NCBI GenBank assembly: GCA_917880885.1
Contig: OU862919.1
Coordinates: forward strand, 10,868,001 to 10,932,000
DNA: 64,000 nt
Reading direction: 5' to 3'
Source: Limnephilus marmoratus
Taxonomy: Eukaryota; Arthropoda; Insecta; Trichoptera; Limnephilidae
The number at the start of each line of letters is the position of its first letter. Within the stretch, counting starts at the first letter, position 1. Position numbers and translations under genes: made by a program. This document shows positions 1 through 13,400 of this stretch, one piece after another. The notes beneath the pieces are model-generated. The model ran no database searches. It was not told the DNA's origin and saw only the letters and a program-made list of their open reading frames with translations.

Positions 1-2519
1 CAAACTAAATCTTTTCGGATTTATGGGCACTTCGTCAGAGTTGGGTTCGGTCATAATTTTGGTTCTACGGCACCAAACCGACTCAAATTTTGGATTCTTA
101 CTACAAATGACGTTCTGTACACGAATCGTTCAAAATATTTTAAATAGAAAAATTTTAAATTTCTTCATACAAATAATATTCCGTTTTACTGGAATTTCGA
201 CAGAGTTGGGTTCGGTCATAACTTTGGCTCTACGGCACCGAACCGACTCAAATATTGGATTCTTCCTACAAATGTCGTTCTGTACCCGAATCGCACAAAA
301 TATCTTCTAATAAAAGAATTTTAAATTTCTTCATACTAAATTTTTACCGTTTCATGGGCACTTCGTCAGAGTTGGGTTCGGTCATAACTTTAGCTCAACA
401 GCTTCGAACCGACTCAAATATTGGATTCTTCCTACAAATGACGTTCTGTACACGAATCGATCAAAATATCTTCTAACAGAAGAATTTTAAATTTCTTCAT
501 AGTAAATCTTTTCCGATTTATGGGCCCTTTGTCAGACTTGGGTTCGGTCATAACTTTGGCTCTACGACATCGAACCGACTCAAATTTTGGATTCTTTCTA
601 CAAATGACGTTCTGTACACGAATCGTGCAAAATATCTTCTAACAGAAGAATTTTAAATTTCTTCATACTAAATCTTTTCCGATTTATGGGCCCTTTGTCA
701 GACTTGGGTTCGGTCATAACTTTGGCTCTACGACACTGAACCGACTCAAATTTTGCATTCTTCCTACAAATAACGTTCTGTACACGAATCGATCAAAATA
801 TCTTCTAATAGAAGAATTTTAAATTTCTTCATACTAAATTTTCACCGTTTCATGGGCACTTCGTCAGAGTTGGGTTCGGTCATAACTTTGGCTCTACGGC
901 ACCAAACCGACTCAAATATTGGATTCTTCCTACAAATGACGTTCTGTACACGAATCGCTCAAAATATCTTTTAATAGAAGAATTTTATATTTCCTCATAC
1001 TAAATTTTCACCGTTTCATGGGCACTTCGTGAGAGTTGGGTTCGGTCATAACTTTGGCTCTACGGCACCGAACCGATTCAAATTTTGGATTATTACTACA
1101 AATGACGTTCTGTACACGAATCGCTCAAAATATCTTCTAATAGAAGAATTTTAAATTTCTTCATACTAAATTTTCACCGTTAAATGGGCACTTCGTCAGA
1201 GTTGGGTTCGGTCATAACTTTGGCTCTACGGCTTCGAACCGACTCAAATTTTGGATTCTTACTACAAATGACGTTCTGTACCCGAATCGCTCAAAATATC
1301 TTCTAATAGAAGAATTTTAAATTTCTTCATACTAAATTTTTACCGTTTCATGGGCACTTCGTCAGAGTTGGGTATGGTCATAACTTAGGCTCTACGGCAC
1401 CGAACCGACTCAAATATTGGATTCTTCCTACAAATAACGTTATGTACCCGAATCGGTTAAAATATCTTCTAATAGAAGAATTTTAAATTTCTTCATACTA
1501 AATTTTTACCGTTTCATGGGCACTTCGTAAGAGTTGGGTTCGGTCGTAACTTTGGCTCTACGGCACTAAACCGACTCAAATATTGGATTCTATCTACAAA
1601 TGACGTTCTGTACACGAATCGTTCAAAATATTGTCGAATAGAAAAATTTTAAATTTCTTCGTACAATTAATATTCCGTTTTACTGGAATTTCGACAGAGT
1701 TGGGTTCGGTCATAACTTTGGCTCTAAGGCACCGAACCGACTCAAATATTGGAGTCTTCCTACAAATAACGTTCTGTACCCGAATCGTTCAAAATATCTT
1801 CTAATAGAAGAATTTTAAATTTCTTCATACAAAATTTTCACCGTTTCATGGGCACTTCGTCAGAGTTGGGTTCGGTCATAACTTTGGCTCTACGTCACCG
1901 AACCGACTCAAATTTTGGATTAATACTTCAAATGACGTTCGGTACACGAATCGCTCAAAATATCTTCTAATAGAAGAATTTTAAATTTCTTCATACTAAA
2001 TTTTCACCGTTAAATGGGCACTTCGTCAGAGTTGGGTTCGGTCATAACTTTGGCTCTACGGCTTTGAACCGACTCAAATTTTGGATTCTTACTACAAATA
2101 ACGCTCTGTACACGAATCGCTAAAAATATCTTCTAATAGAAGAATTTTAAATTTCTTCATACTAAATTTTTACCGTTTCATGGGCACTTCGTCAGAGTTG
2201 GGTTCGGTCGTAACTTTGGCTCTATGGCACTAAACCGACTCAAATATTGGATTCTTTCTACAAATGACGTTCTGTACACGAATCGTTCAAAATATTGTCG
2301 AATAGAAAAATTTTAAATTTCTTCATACAAATAATATTCCGTTTTACTGGAATTTCGACAGAGTTGGGTTTGGTCATAACTTTGGCTCTAAGGCACCGCA
2401 CCGACTCAAATATTGGAGTCTTCCTACAAATAACGTTCTGTACCCGAATCGTTCAAAATATCTTCTAATAGAAGAATTTTAAATATCTTCATACTAAATT
2501 TTCACCGTTTCACGGGCAC

Positions 2520-4285
2520 TTCGTCAGAGTTGGGTTTGGTCATAACTTAGGCTCTACGGCACGGAACCGACTCAAATTTCGATTATTACTACAAATGACG
2601 TTCTGTACACAAATCTCTCAAAATATCTTCTAATAGAAGAATTTTAAATTTCTTCATACTAAATTTTTACCGTTTCATGGGCACTTCGTCAGAGTTGGGT
2701 TCGGTCATAACTTTGGCTCTACAGCTTCGAACCAACTCAAATACTGGATTCTTCCTACAAATGACGTTCTGTACACGAATCGATCAAAATATCTTCTAAC
2801 AAAAGAATTTTAAATTTCTTCATAGTAAATTTTCATCGTTTCATGGGCACTTCGTCAGAGTTGGGTTCGGTCATAACTTTGGCTCTACGGCACCGAACCG
2901 ACTCAAATTTTGGATTATTACTACAAATGACGTTCTGTACCCGAATCGTTCAAAATATCTTCTAATAGAAGACTTTTAAATTTCTTCATACTAAATTTTC
3001 ACCGTTTCATGGGCACTTTGTCAGAGTTGGGTTCGGTCATAACTTTGGCTCTACGGCACCGAACCGACTCAAATTTTGGATTATTACTACAAATGACGTT
3101 CTGTACACGAATCGCTAAAAATATCTTCTAATAGAAGAAGTTTAAATTTCTTCATACAAATAATTTTCCGTTTTACTGGCATTTCGACAGAGTTGGGTTC
3201 GGTCATAACTCTGGCCCTATGTCACCGAACCGACTCAAATATTGGATTCTTCCCACAAATAACATTCTGTACCCGAATCGTTCAAAATATCTTCTAATAG
3301 AAGAATTTTAAATTTCTTCCTACTAAATTTTCACCGTTTCATGGGCACTTCGTCAGAGTTGGGTTTGGTCATAACTTAGGCTCTACGGCACCGAACCGAC
3401 TCAAATTTCGATTATTACTACAAATGACGTTCTGTACACAAATCGCTCAAAATATCTTCTAATAGAAGAATTTTAAATTTCTTCATACTAAATTTTTACC
3501 GTTTCATGGGCACTTCGTCAGAGTTGGGTTCGGTCATAACTTTGGCTCTACAGCTTCGAACCAACTCAAATATTGGATTCTTCCTACAAATGACGTTCTG
3601 TACACGAATCGATCAAAATATCTTCTAACAAAAGAATTTTAAATTTCTTCATAGTAAATTTTCATCGTTTCATGGGCACTTCGTCAGAGTTGGGTTCGGT
3701 CATAACTTTGGCTCTACGGCACCGAACCGACTCAAATTTTGGATTATTACTACAAATGACGTTCTGTACCCGAATCGTTCAAAATATCTTCTAATAGAAG
3801 ACTTTTAAATTTCTTCATACTAAATTTTCACCGTTTCATGGGCACTTTGTCAGAGTTGGGTTCGGTCATAACTTTGGCTCTACGGCACCGAACCGACTCA
3901 AATTTTGGATTATTACTACAAATGACGTTCTGTACACGAATCGCTAAAAATATCTTCTAATAGAAGAAGTTTAAATTTCTTCATACAAATAATTTTCCGT
4001 TTTACTGGCATTTCGACAGAGTTGGGTTCGGTCATAACTCTGGCCCTATGTCACCGAACCGACTCAAATATTGGATTCTTCCCACAAATAACATTCTGTA
4101 CCCGAATCGTTCAAAATATCTTCTAATAGAAGAATTTTAAATTTCTTCCTACTAAATTTTCACCGTTTCATGGGCACTTCGTCAGAGTTGGGTTTGGTCA
4201 TAACTTAGGCTCTACGGCACCGAACCGACTCAAATTTCGATTATTACTACAAATGACGTTCTGTACACAAATCGCTCAAAATATC
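2520..4285 (+). repeat. Pentameric higher-order repeat, 829-bp period
   Basis: Five-monomer block present twice in tandem with near identity. Diagnostic variants recur 829 bp apart: the catagtaaattttcatcg variant (2821 and 3650), gaagacttttaaatttc (about 2968 and 3797), aagaagtttaaatttc (3136 and 3965), ggccctatgtcaccg (3212 and 4041) and ttcttcctactaaatt (3317 and 4146). A partial third copy breaks off near 4285, where the next variant no longer matches. The copies are far more alike than neighbouring monomers are to each other, which indicates recent block amplification. Confidence 0.9.
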
Positions 4286-7200
4286 TTCTAATAGAAGACT
4301 TTTAAATTTCTTCATACTAAATTTTCACCGTTTCATGGGCACTTTGTCAGAGTTGGGTTCGGTCATAACTTTGGCTCTACGGCACCGAACCGACTCAAAT
4401 TTTGGATTCTTACTACAAATGACGTTCTGTATACGAATCACTCAAAATATCTTCTAATAGAAGAATTTTTAATTTCTTCATAATAACTTTTTACCGTTTC
4501 ATGGGCACTTCGTCAGAGTTGGGTTCGGTCATAACTTTGGTTCTACAGCTTCGAACCGACTCAAATATTGGATTCTTCCTACAAATGACGTTCTGTACAC
4601 GAATCGATCAAAATATCTTCTAACAGAAGAACTTTAAATTTCTTCATAGTAAATTTTCACCGTTTCATGGGCACTTCGTCAGACTTGGGTTCGGTCATAA
4701 CATTGGCTCTACGGCACCGAACCGACTCAAATTTTGGATTATTACTACAAATGACGTTCTGTACCCGAATCGTTCAAAATATCTTCTAATAGAAGACTTT
4801 TAAATTTCTTCATACTAAATTTTCACCGTTTCATGGGCACTTTGTCAGAGTTGGGTTCGGTCATAACTTTGGCTCTACGGTACCGAACCGACTCAAATTT
4901 TGGATTATTACTACAAATGACGTTCTGTACACGAATCGCTCAAAATATCTTCTAATAGAAGAATTTTAAATTTCTTCATACTAAGTTTTCACCGTTAAAT
5001 GGGCACTTCGTCAGAGTTGGGTTCGGTCATAACTTTGGCTCTACGGCTTCGAACCGACTCAAATTTTGGATTCTTACTACAAATGACGTTCTGTACACGA
5101 ATCGCTAAAAATATCTTCTAATAGAAGAATTTTAAATTTCTTCATACAAATAACTTTCCGTTTTACTGGCATTTCGACAGAGTTGGGTTCGGTCATAACT
5201 CTGGCCCTATGTCACCGAACCGACTCAAATATTGGATTCTTCCCACAAATAACATTCTGTACCCGAATCTTCTAATAGAAGAATTTTAACTTTCTTCACA
5301 CTAAATTTTCACCGTTAAATGGGCACTTCGTCAGAGTTGGGTTCGGTCATAACTTTGGCTCTACGGCTTCGAACCGACTCAAATTTTGGATTATTACTAC
5401 AAATGACGTTCTGTACACGAATCGCTAAAAATATCTTCTAATAGAAGAATTTTAAATTTCTTCATACAAATAATTTTCCGTTTTACTGGCATTTCGACAG
5501 AGTTGGGTTGGGTCATAACTCTGGCCCTATGGCACCGAACTGACTGAAATTTTAGATTCTTACTACAAATGACGTTATGTACCCGAATCACTCAAAATAT
5601 CTTTAAATAGAAGAATTTTAAATTTCTTCATACTAAATTTTCACCGTTTCATGGGCACATCGTGAGAGTTGGGTTTGGTCATAACTTTGGCTCTACGGTT
5701 TCGAACCGACTCAAATATTGGATTCTTCCTACAAATAACGTTCTGTACCCGAATCGTTCAAAATATCTTCTAATAGAAGAATTTTAAATTTCTTCATACT
5801 AAATTTTCACCGTTTCATGGGCACTTCGTGAGAGTTGGGTTCGGTCATAACTTTGGCTCTACGGTTTCGACCCGACTCAAATATTGGATTCTTCCTACAA
5901 ATAACGTTCTCTACCCGAATCGTTCAAAATATCTTCTAATAGAAGAATTTTAAATTTCTTCATACTAAATCTTTTCGGATTTATGGGCACTTCGTCAGAG
6001 TTGGGTTCGGTCATAATTTTGGCTCTACGGCACTAAACCGACTCAAATTTTGGATTCTTACTACAAATGACGTTCTGTACACGAATCGCTCAAAATATTT
6101 TCGAATAGAAGAATTTTAAATTTCTTCATACTAAATCTTTTCCGATTTATGGGCACTTCGTCAGAGTTGGGTTCGGTCATAACTTTGGCTCTACGGCACC
6201 AAACCGACTCAAATGTTGGATTCTTACTACAAGTGACGTTCTGTACACGAATCGCTCAAAATATTTTCGAAAAGAAGAATTTTAAATTTCTTCATACAAA
6301 TAATCTTCCGTTTTACTGGCATTTCGACAGAGTTGGGTCAGGTCCATAACTCTGGCCCTATGGCACCGAACCGACTGAAATTTTAGATTCTTTCTACAAA
6401 TGACGTTCTGTACCCGAATCGCTCAAAATATCTTTTAATAGAAGAATTTTATATTTCTTCTTACTAAATTTTCACCGTTTCATGGGCACTTCGTGAGAGT
6501 TGGGTTCGGTCATAACTTTGGCTCTACGGTTTCGAACCGACTCAAATATTAAATTCTTCCTACAAATAACGTTCTCTACCCGAATCGTTCAAAATATCTT
6601 CTAATAGAAGAATTTTAAATTTCTTCAAACTTAATCTTTTCGGATTTATGGGCACTTCGTCAGAGTTGGGTTCGGTCATAATTTTGGCTCTACGGCACCA
6701 AACCGACTCAAATTTTGGATTCTTACTACAAATGACGTTCTGTACACGAATCGCTCAAAATATTTTCGAATAGAAGAATTTTCAAATTCTTCATACAAAA
6801 TCTTTTCCGATTTATGGGCACTTCGTCAGAGTTGGGTTCGGTCATAACTTTGGCTCTACGGCACCAAACCGACTCAAATGTTGGATTCTTTCTACAAATG
6901 ACGTTCTGTACACGAATCGCTCAAAATATTTTCGAATAGAAGAATTCGAAATTTCTTCATACAAATAATTTTCCGTTTTACTGGCATTTCGACAGAGTTG
7001 GGTTCGGTCATAACTCTGGCCCTATGGCACCGAACCGACTGAAATTTTAGTTTCTTTCTACAAGTGACGTTCTGTACCCGAATCGCTCAAAATATCTTTT
7101 AATAGAAGAATTTTATATTTCTTCATACTAAATTTTCACCGTTTCATGGGCACTTCGTGAGAGTTGGGTTCGGTCATAACTTTGGCTCTACTGTTTCGAA

Positions 7201-7299
7201 CCGACTCAAATATTGGATTCTTCCTACAAATAACGTTCTCTACCCGAATCGTTCAAAATATATTTTAATAGAAGAATTTTAAATTTCTTCAAACTAAAT

Positions 7300-10200
7300 C
7301 TTTTCGGATTTATGGGCACTTCGTCAGAGTTGGGTTCGGTCATAATTTTGGCTCTACGGCACCAAACCGACACAAATTTTGGATTCTTACTACAAATGAC
7401 GTTCTGTACACGAATCGTTCAAAATATTTTCGAATAGAAAAATTTTAAATTTCTTCATACAAATAATATTCCGTTTAACTGGAATTTCGACAGAGTTGGG
7501 TTCGGTCATAACTTTGGCTCTACAGCTTTGAACCGACTCAAATATTGGATTCTTCCTACAAATGACGTTCTGTACACGAATCGCTCAAAATATCTTCTAA
7601 TAGAAGAATTTTAAATTTCTTCATACTAAATCTTTTCCGATTTATGGGCACTTCGTCAGAGTTGGGTTCGGTCATAACTTTGGCTCTACGGCACCAAACC
7701 GACTCAAATTTAGGATTCTTACTACAAATGACGTTCTGTACACGAATCGCTCAAAATATCTTCTATTAGAAGAATTTTAAATTTCTTCATTCTAAATTTT
7801 TACCGTTTCATGGGCACTTCGTCAGAGTTGGGTTCGGTCATAACTTTAGCTCAACAGCTTCGAACCGACTCAAATATTGGATTCTTCCTACAAATGACGT
7901 TCTGTACACGAATCGATCAAAATATCTTCTAACAGAAGAATTTAAATTTCTTCATAGTAAATTTTCACCGTTTCATGGGCACTTCGTCAGAGTTGGGTTC
8001 GGTCATAACTTTGGCTCTACAGCACCGAACCGACTCAAATATTGGATTCTTCCTACAAATAACGTTCTGTACCCGAATCGTTCAAAATAACTTCTAATAG
8101 AAGAATTTTAAATTTCTTCATACTAAATTTTCACCGTTTCATGGGCACTTCGTCAGAGTTGGGTTCGGTCATAACTTTGGCTCTACGGCACCGAACCGAC
8201 TCAAATTTTGGATTATTACAACAAATGACGTTCTGTATACGAATCGCTCAAAATATCTTCTAATAGAAGAATTTTAAATTTCTTCATACTAAATTTTCAC
8301 CGTTTCATGGGCACATCGTGAGAGTTGGGTTCGGTAATAACTTTGGCTCTACGGTTTCGAACCGACTCAAATATTGGATTCTTCTTACAAATGACGTTCT
8401 GTACACGAATCGTTCAAAATATCTTGTAACAGAAGAATTTTAAAATTCTTCATAGTAAATTTTTTCCGATTTATGGGCACTTCGTCAGAGTTGGGTTCGG
8501 TCATAACTTTGGCTCTACGGCACCAAACCGACTCAAATTTTGGATTCTTACTACAAATGACGTTCTGTACACGAATCGCTCAAAATATCTTCTAGTAGAA
8601 AAAATTTAAATTTCTTCATACAAATAATATTCCGTTTTACTGGAATTTCGACAGAGTTGGGTTCGGTCATAACTTTGGCTCTACGGTTTCGAACCAACTC
8701 AAATATTGGATTCTTCCTACAAATAACGTTCTGTACCCGATTCGTTCAAAATATCGTCTAATAGAAGAATTTTAAATTTCTTCATACTAAATTTTCACCG
8801 TTTCATGGGCACTTCGTCAGAGTTGGGTTCGGTCATAACTTTGGCTCTACGGCTTCGAACCGACTCAAATTTTGGATTCTTCCTTTAATTGACGTTCTGT
8901 ACACGAATCGTGCAAAATATCTTCTAACAGAAGAATTTTAAATTTCTTCATAGTAATTTTTTTCCGATTTATGGGCACTTCGTCAGAGTTGGGTTCGGTC
9001 ATAATTTTGGCTCTACGGCACCAAACCGACTCAAATTTTGGATTCTTACTAAAAATGACGTTCTGTACACGAATCGTTCAAAATATTTTCGAATAGAAAA
9101 ATTTTAAATTTCTTCATACAAATAATATTCCGTTTTACTGGAATTTCGACAGAGTTGGGTTCGGTCATAACTTTGGCTCTACAGCTTTGAACCGACTCAA
9201 ATATTGGATTCTTCCTACAAATGACGTTCTGTACACGAATCGCTCAAAATATCTTCTAATAGAAGAATTTTAAATTTCTTCATACTAAATCTTTTCCGAT
9301 TTATGGGCACTGCGTCAGAGTTGGGTTCGGTCATAACTTTGGCTCTACGGCACCAAACCGACTCAAATTTAGGATTCTTACTACAAATGACGTTCTGTAC
9401 ACGAATCGCTCAAAATATCTTCTATTAGAAGAATTTTAAATTTCTTCATACTAAATTTTTACCGTTTCATGGGCACTTCGTCAGAGTTGGGTTCGGTCAT
9501 AACTTTAGCTCAACAGCTTCGAACCGACTCAAATATTAAATTCTTACAAATGACGTTCTGTACACGAATCGATCAAAATATCTTCTAACAGAAGAATTTA
9601 AATTTCTTCATAGTAAATTTTCACCGTTTCATGGGCACTTCGTCAGAGTTGGGTTCGGTCATAACTTTGGCTCTACGGCACCGAACCGACTCAAATATTG
9701 GATTCTTCCTACAAATAACGTTCTGTACCCGAATCGTTCAAAATATCTTCTAATAGAAGAATTTTAAATTTCTTCATACTAAATTTTCACCGTTTCATGG
9801 GCACTTCGTCAGAGTTGGGTTCGGTCATTACTTTGGCTCTACGGCACCGAACCGACTCAAATTTTGGATTATTACAACAAATGACGTTCTGTATACGAAT
9901 CGCTCAAAATATCTTCTAATAGAAGAATTTTAAATTTCTTCATACTAAATTTTCACCGTTTCATGGGCACATCGTGAGAGTTGGGTTCGGTAATAACTTT
10001 GGCTCTACGGTTTCGAACCGACTCAAATATTGGATTCTTCTTACAAATGACGTTCTGTACACGAATCGTTCAAAATATCTTGTAACAGAAGAATTTTAAA
10101 ATTCTTCATAGTAAATTTTTTCCGATTTATGGGCACTTCGTCAGAGTTGGGTTCGGTCATAACTTTGGCTCTACGGCACCAAACCGACTCTAATTTTGGA

Positions 10201-10620
10201 TTCTTACTACAAATGACGTTCTGTACACGAATCGCTCAAAATATCTTCTAGTAGAAAAAATTTAAATTTCTTCATACAAATAATATTCCGTTTTACTGGA
10301 ATTTCGACAGAGTCGGGTTCGGTCATAACTTTGGCTCTAAGGCACCGAACCGACTCAAATATTGAAGTCTTCCTACAAATAACGTTCTGTACCCGAATCG
10401 TTCAAAATATCTTCTAATAGAAGAATTTTAAATATCTTCATACTAAATTTTCACCGTTTCACGGGCACTTCGTCAGAGTTGGGTTTGGTCATAAGTTTGG
10501 CTCTACGGCACCGAACCGACTCAAATTTTGATTATTACTACAAATGACGTTCTGTACACGAATCGCTCAATTCGTCAAAACTTTGGCTCTACGGTTTCGT
10601 ATCGACTCAAATATTGGATT
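7300..10620 (+). repeat. Decameric higher-order repeat, about 1,656-bp period
   Basis: Two successive ten-monomer blocks. Paired diagnostic sites lie about 1,656 bp apart: cggtcataattttggctc followed by a type B-like ggaatttcgacagag monomer with ctacagctttgaaccg (about 7482 and 9138), and the taaaattcttcatagtaaat variant after cttgtaacagaag (8441 and 10097). Small differences, such as a deletion shortening attcttcctacaaat near 9540, distinguish the copies. After about 10.3 kb the second copy diverges. Confidence 0.85.
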
Positions 10621-11499
10621 CTTCCTACAAATAACGTTCTTTACCCGAATCGTTCAAAATATCTTCTAATAGAAGAATTTTAAATTTCTTCATAATAAAT
10701 TTTCACCGTTAAATGGGCACTTCGTCAGAGTTGGGTTCGGTCATAACTTTGGCTCTACGGCACCGAACCGACTCAAATATTGGATTCTTCCTACAAAAAA
10801 TGTTCTGTACCCGAATCGTTCAAAATATCTTCTAATAGAAGAATTTTAAATTTCTTCATACTAAATTTTCACCGTTTCATGGGCACTTCGTCAGAGTTGG
10901 GTTCGGTCATAACTTTGGCTCTACGGCACCGAACCGACTCAAATATTGGATTCTCCCTACAAATGACGTTCTGTACACGAATCGCTCAAAATATTTTCTA
11001 ATAGAAGAATTTTAAATTTCTTCATACTAAATTTTCACCGTTTAATGGGCACTTCGTCAGAGTTGGGTTCGGTCATAACTTTGGCTCTACGGTTTCGAAC
11101 CGACTCAAATATTGGATTCTTCCTACAAATAACGTTCTCTACCCGAATCGTTTAAAATATCTTCTAATAGAAGAATTTTATATTTCTTCATACTAAATCT
11201 TTTCCGATTTATGGGCACTTCTTCAGACATGGGTTCGGTCATAACTTTGGCTCTACGGCACCAAACCGACTCAAATATTGGATTTGTCCTACAAATGACG
11301 TTCTGTACACGAATCGCTCAAAATATTTTCGAATAGAAGAATTTTAAATTTCTTCATACAAATAATCTTCCGTTTTACTGGCATTTCGACAGAGTTGGGT
11401 TCGGTCATAACTCTGGCCCTATGGCACCGAACCGACTGAAATTTTGGGTTCTTACTACAAATGACGTTCTGTACACGAATCGTTCAAAATATCTTCTAA

Positions 11500-13400
11500 T
11501 AGAAGAATTTTATATTTCTTCATACTAAATCTTTTCCGATTTATGGGCACTTCTTCAGACATGGGTTCGGTCATAACTTTGGCTCTACTGAACCGAACCC
11601 ACTCAAATGTTGATTTCTTTCTACAAATGACGTTCTGTACCTGAATCGCTTAAAATATCTTTGAATAGAAGAATTTTAAATTTCTTCATACTGAATTTTC
11701 ACCGTTAAATGGGCACTTCGTCAGAGTTGGGTTCGGTCATAACTTTGGCTCTACGGCTTCGAACCGACTCAAATAATGGATTCTTCCTACAAATACTGTT
11801 CTTTACCCGAATCGTTCAAAATATCTTCTAATAGAAGAATTTTAAATTTCTTCATACTAAATTTTCACCGTTAAATGGGCACTTCGTCAGAGTTGGGTTC
11901 GGTCATAACTTTGGCTCTACGGCTTCAAACCGACTCAAATTTTGGATTCTTCCGATAAATGACGTTCTGTACACGAATCGTTTAAAATATCCTCTAATAG
12001 AAGAATTTTAAATTTCTTCATACTAAATTTTCACCGTTTCATGGGCACTTCGTCAGAGTTGGGTTCGGTCATGACTTTGGCTCTACGGCACCGAATCGAC
12101 TCAAATATTGGATTCTTCCTACAAATAACGTTCTGTACCCGAATCGTTCAAAATATCTTCTAATAGAAGAATTTTAAATTTCGTCATACTAAATTTTCAC
12201 CGTTTCATGGGCACTTCGTCAGAGTTGGGTTCGGTCATAACTTTGGCTCTACGGCACCGAACCGACTCAAATTTTGGGTTCTTACTACAAATGACGTTCT
12301 GTACACGAATCGTTCAAAATATCTTCTAATAGAAGAATTTTATATTTCTTCATACTAAATCTTTTCCGATTTATGGGCACTTCTTCAGACATGGGTTCGG
12401 TCATAACTTTGGCTCTACTGAACCGAACCCACTCAAATGTTGAATTCTTTCTACAAATGACGTTCTGTACCTGAATCGCTCAAAATATCTTTGAATAGAA
12501 GAATTTTTAATTTCTTCATACTAAATTTTCACCGTTAAATGGGCACTTCGTCAGAGTTGGGTTCGGTCATAACTTTGGCTCTACGGCTTCGAACCGACTC
12601 AAATTTTGGATTCTTACTACTAATAACGTTCTGTACACGAATCGCTCAAAATATTTCTAGTAGAAAAAATTTAAATTTCTTCATACAAATAATATTCCGT
12701 TTTACTGGAATTTCGACAGAGTTGGGTTCGGTCATAAGTTTGGCTCTACGGCACCGAACCGACTCAAATATTGGATTCTTCCTACAAATAACGTTCTGTA
12801 CCCGAATCGTTTAAAATATCCTCTAATAGAAGAATTTTAAATTTCTTCATACTAAATTTTCACCGTTACATGGGCACTTCGTCAGAGTTGGGTTCGGTCA
12901 TGACTTTGGCTCTACGGCACCGAATCGACTCAAATATTGGATTCTTCCTACAAATAACGTTCTGTACCCGAATCGTTCAAAATATCTTCTAATAGAAGAA
13001 TTTTAAATTTCGTCATACTAAATTTTCACCGTTTCATGGGCACTTCGTCAGAGTTGGGTTCGGTCATAACTTTGGCTCTACGGCACCGAACCGACTCAAA
13101 TTTTGGGTTCTTACTACAAATGAAGTTCTGTACACGAATCGTTCAAAATATCTTCTAATAGAAGAATTTTATATTTCTTCATACTAAATCTTTTCCGATT
13201 TATGGGCACTTCTTCAGACATGGGTTCGGTCATAACTTTGGCTCTACTGAACCGAACCCACTCAAATGTTGAATTCTTTCTACAAATGACGTTCTGCACC
13301 TGAATCGCTCAAAATATCTTTGAATAGAAGAATTTTTAATTTCTTCATACTAAATTTTCACCGTTAAATGGGCACTTCGTCAGAGTTGGGTTCGGTCATA
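11500..13400 (+). repeat. Second pentameric block series, 829-830-bp period
   Basis: The variant ttcttcagacatgggttcgg with ctctactgaaccgaacccac occurs at 11551, 12381 and 13210, giving steps of 830 and 829 bp. The linked variant tcgtcatactaaattttc recurs at 12181 and 13010. A further related copy near 14200 is about 990 bp on, that is six monomers. The same period as the 2.5-4.3 kb block, with different diagnostic variants, suggests five-monomer units amplified more than once. Confidence 0.8.
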
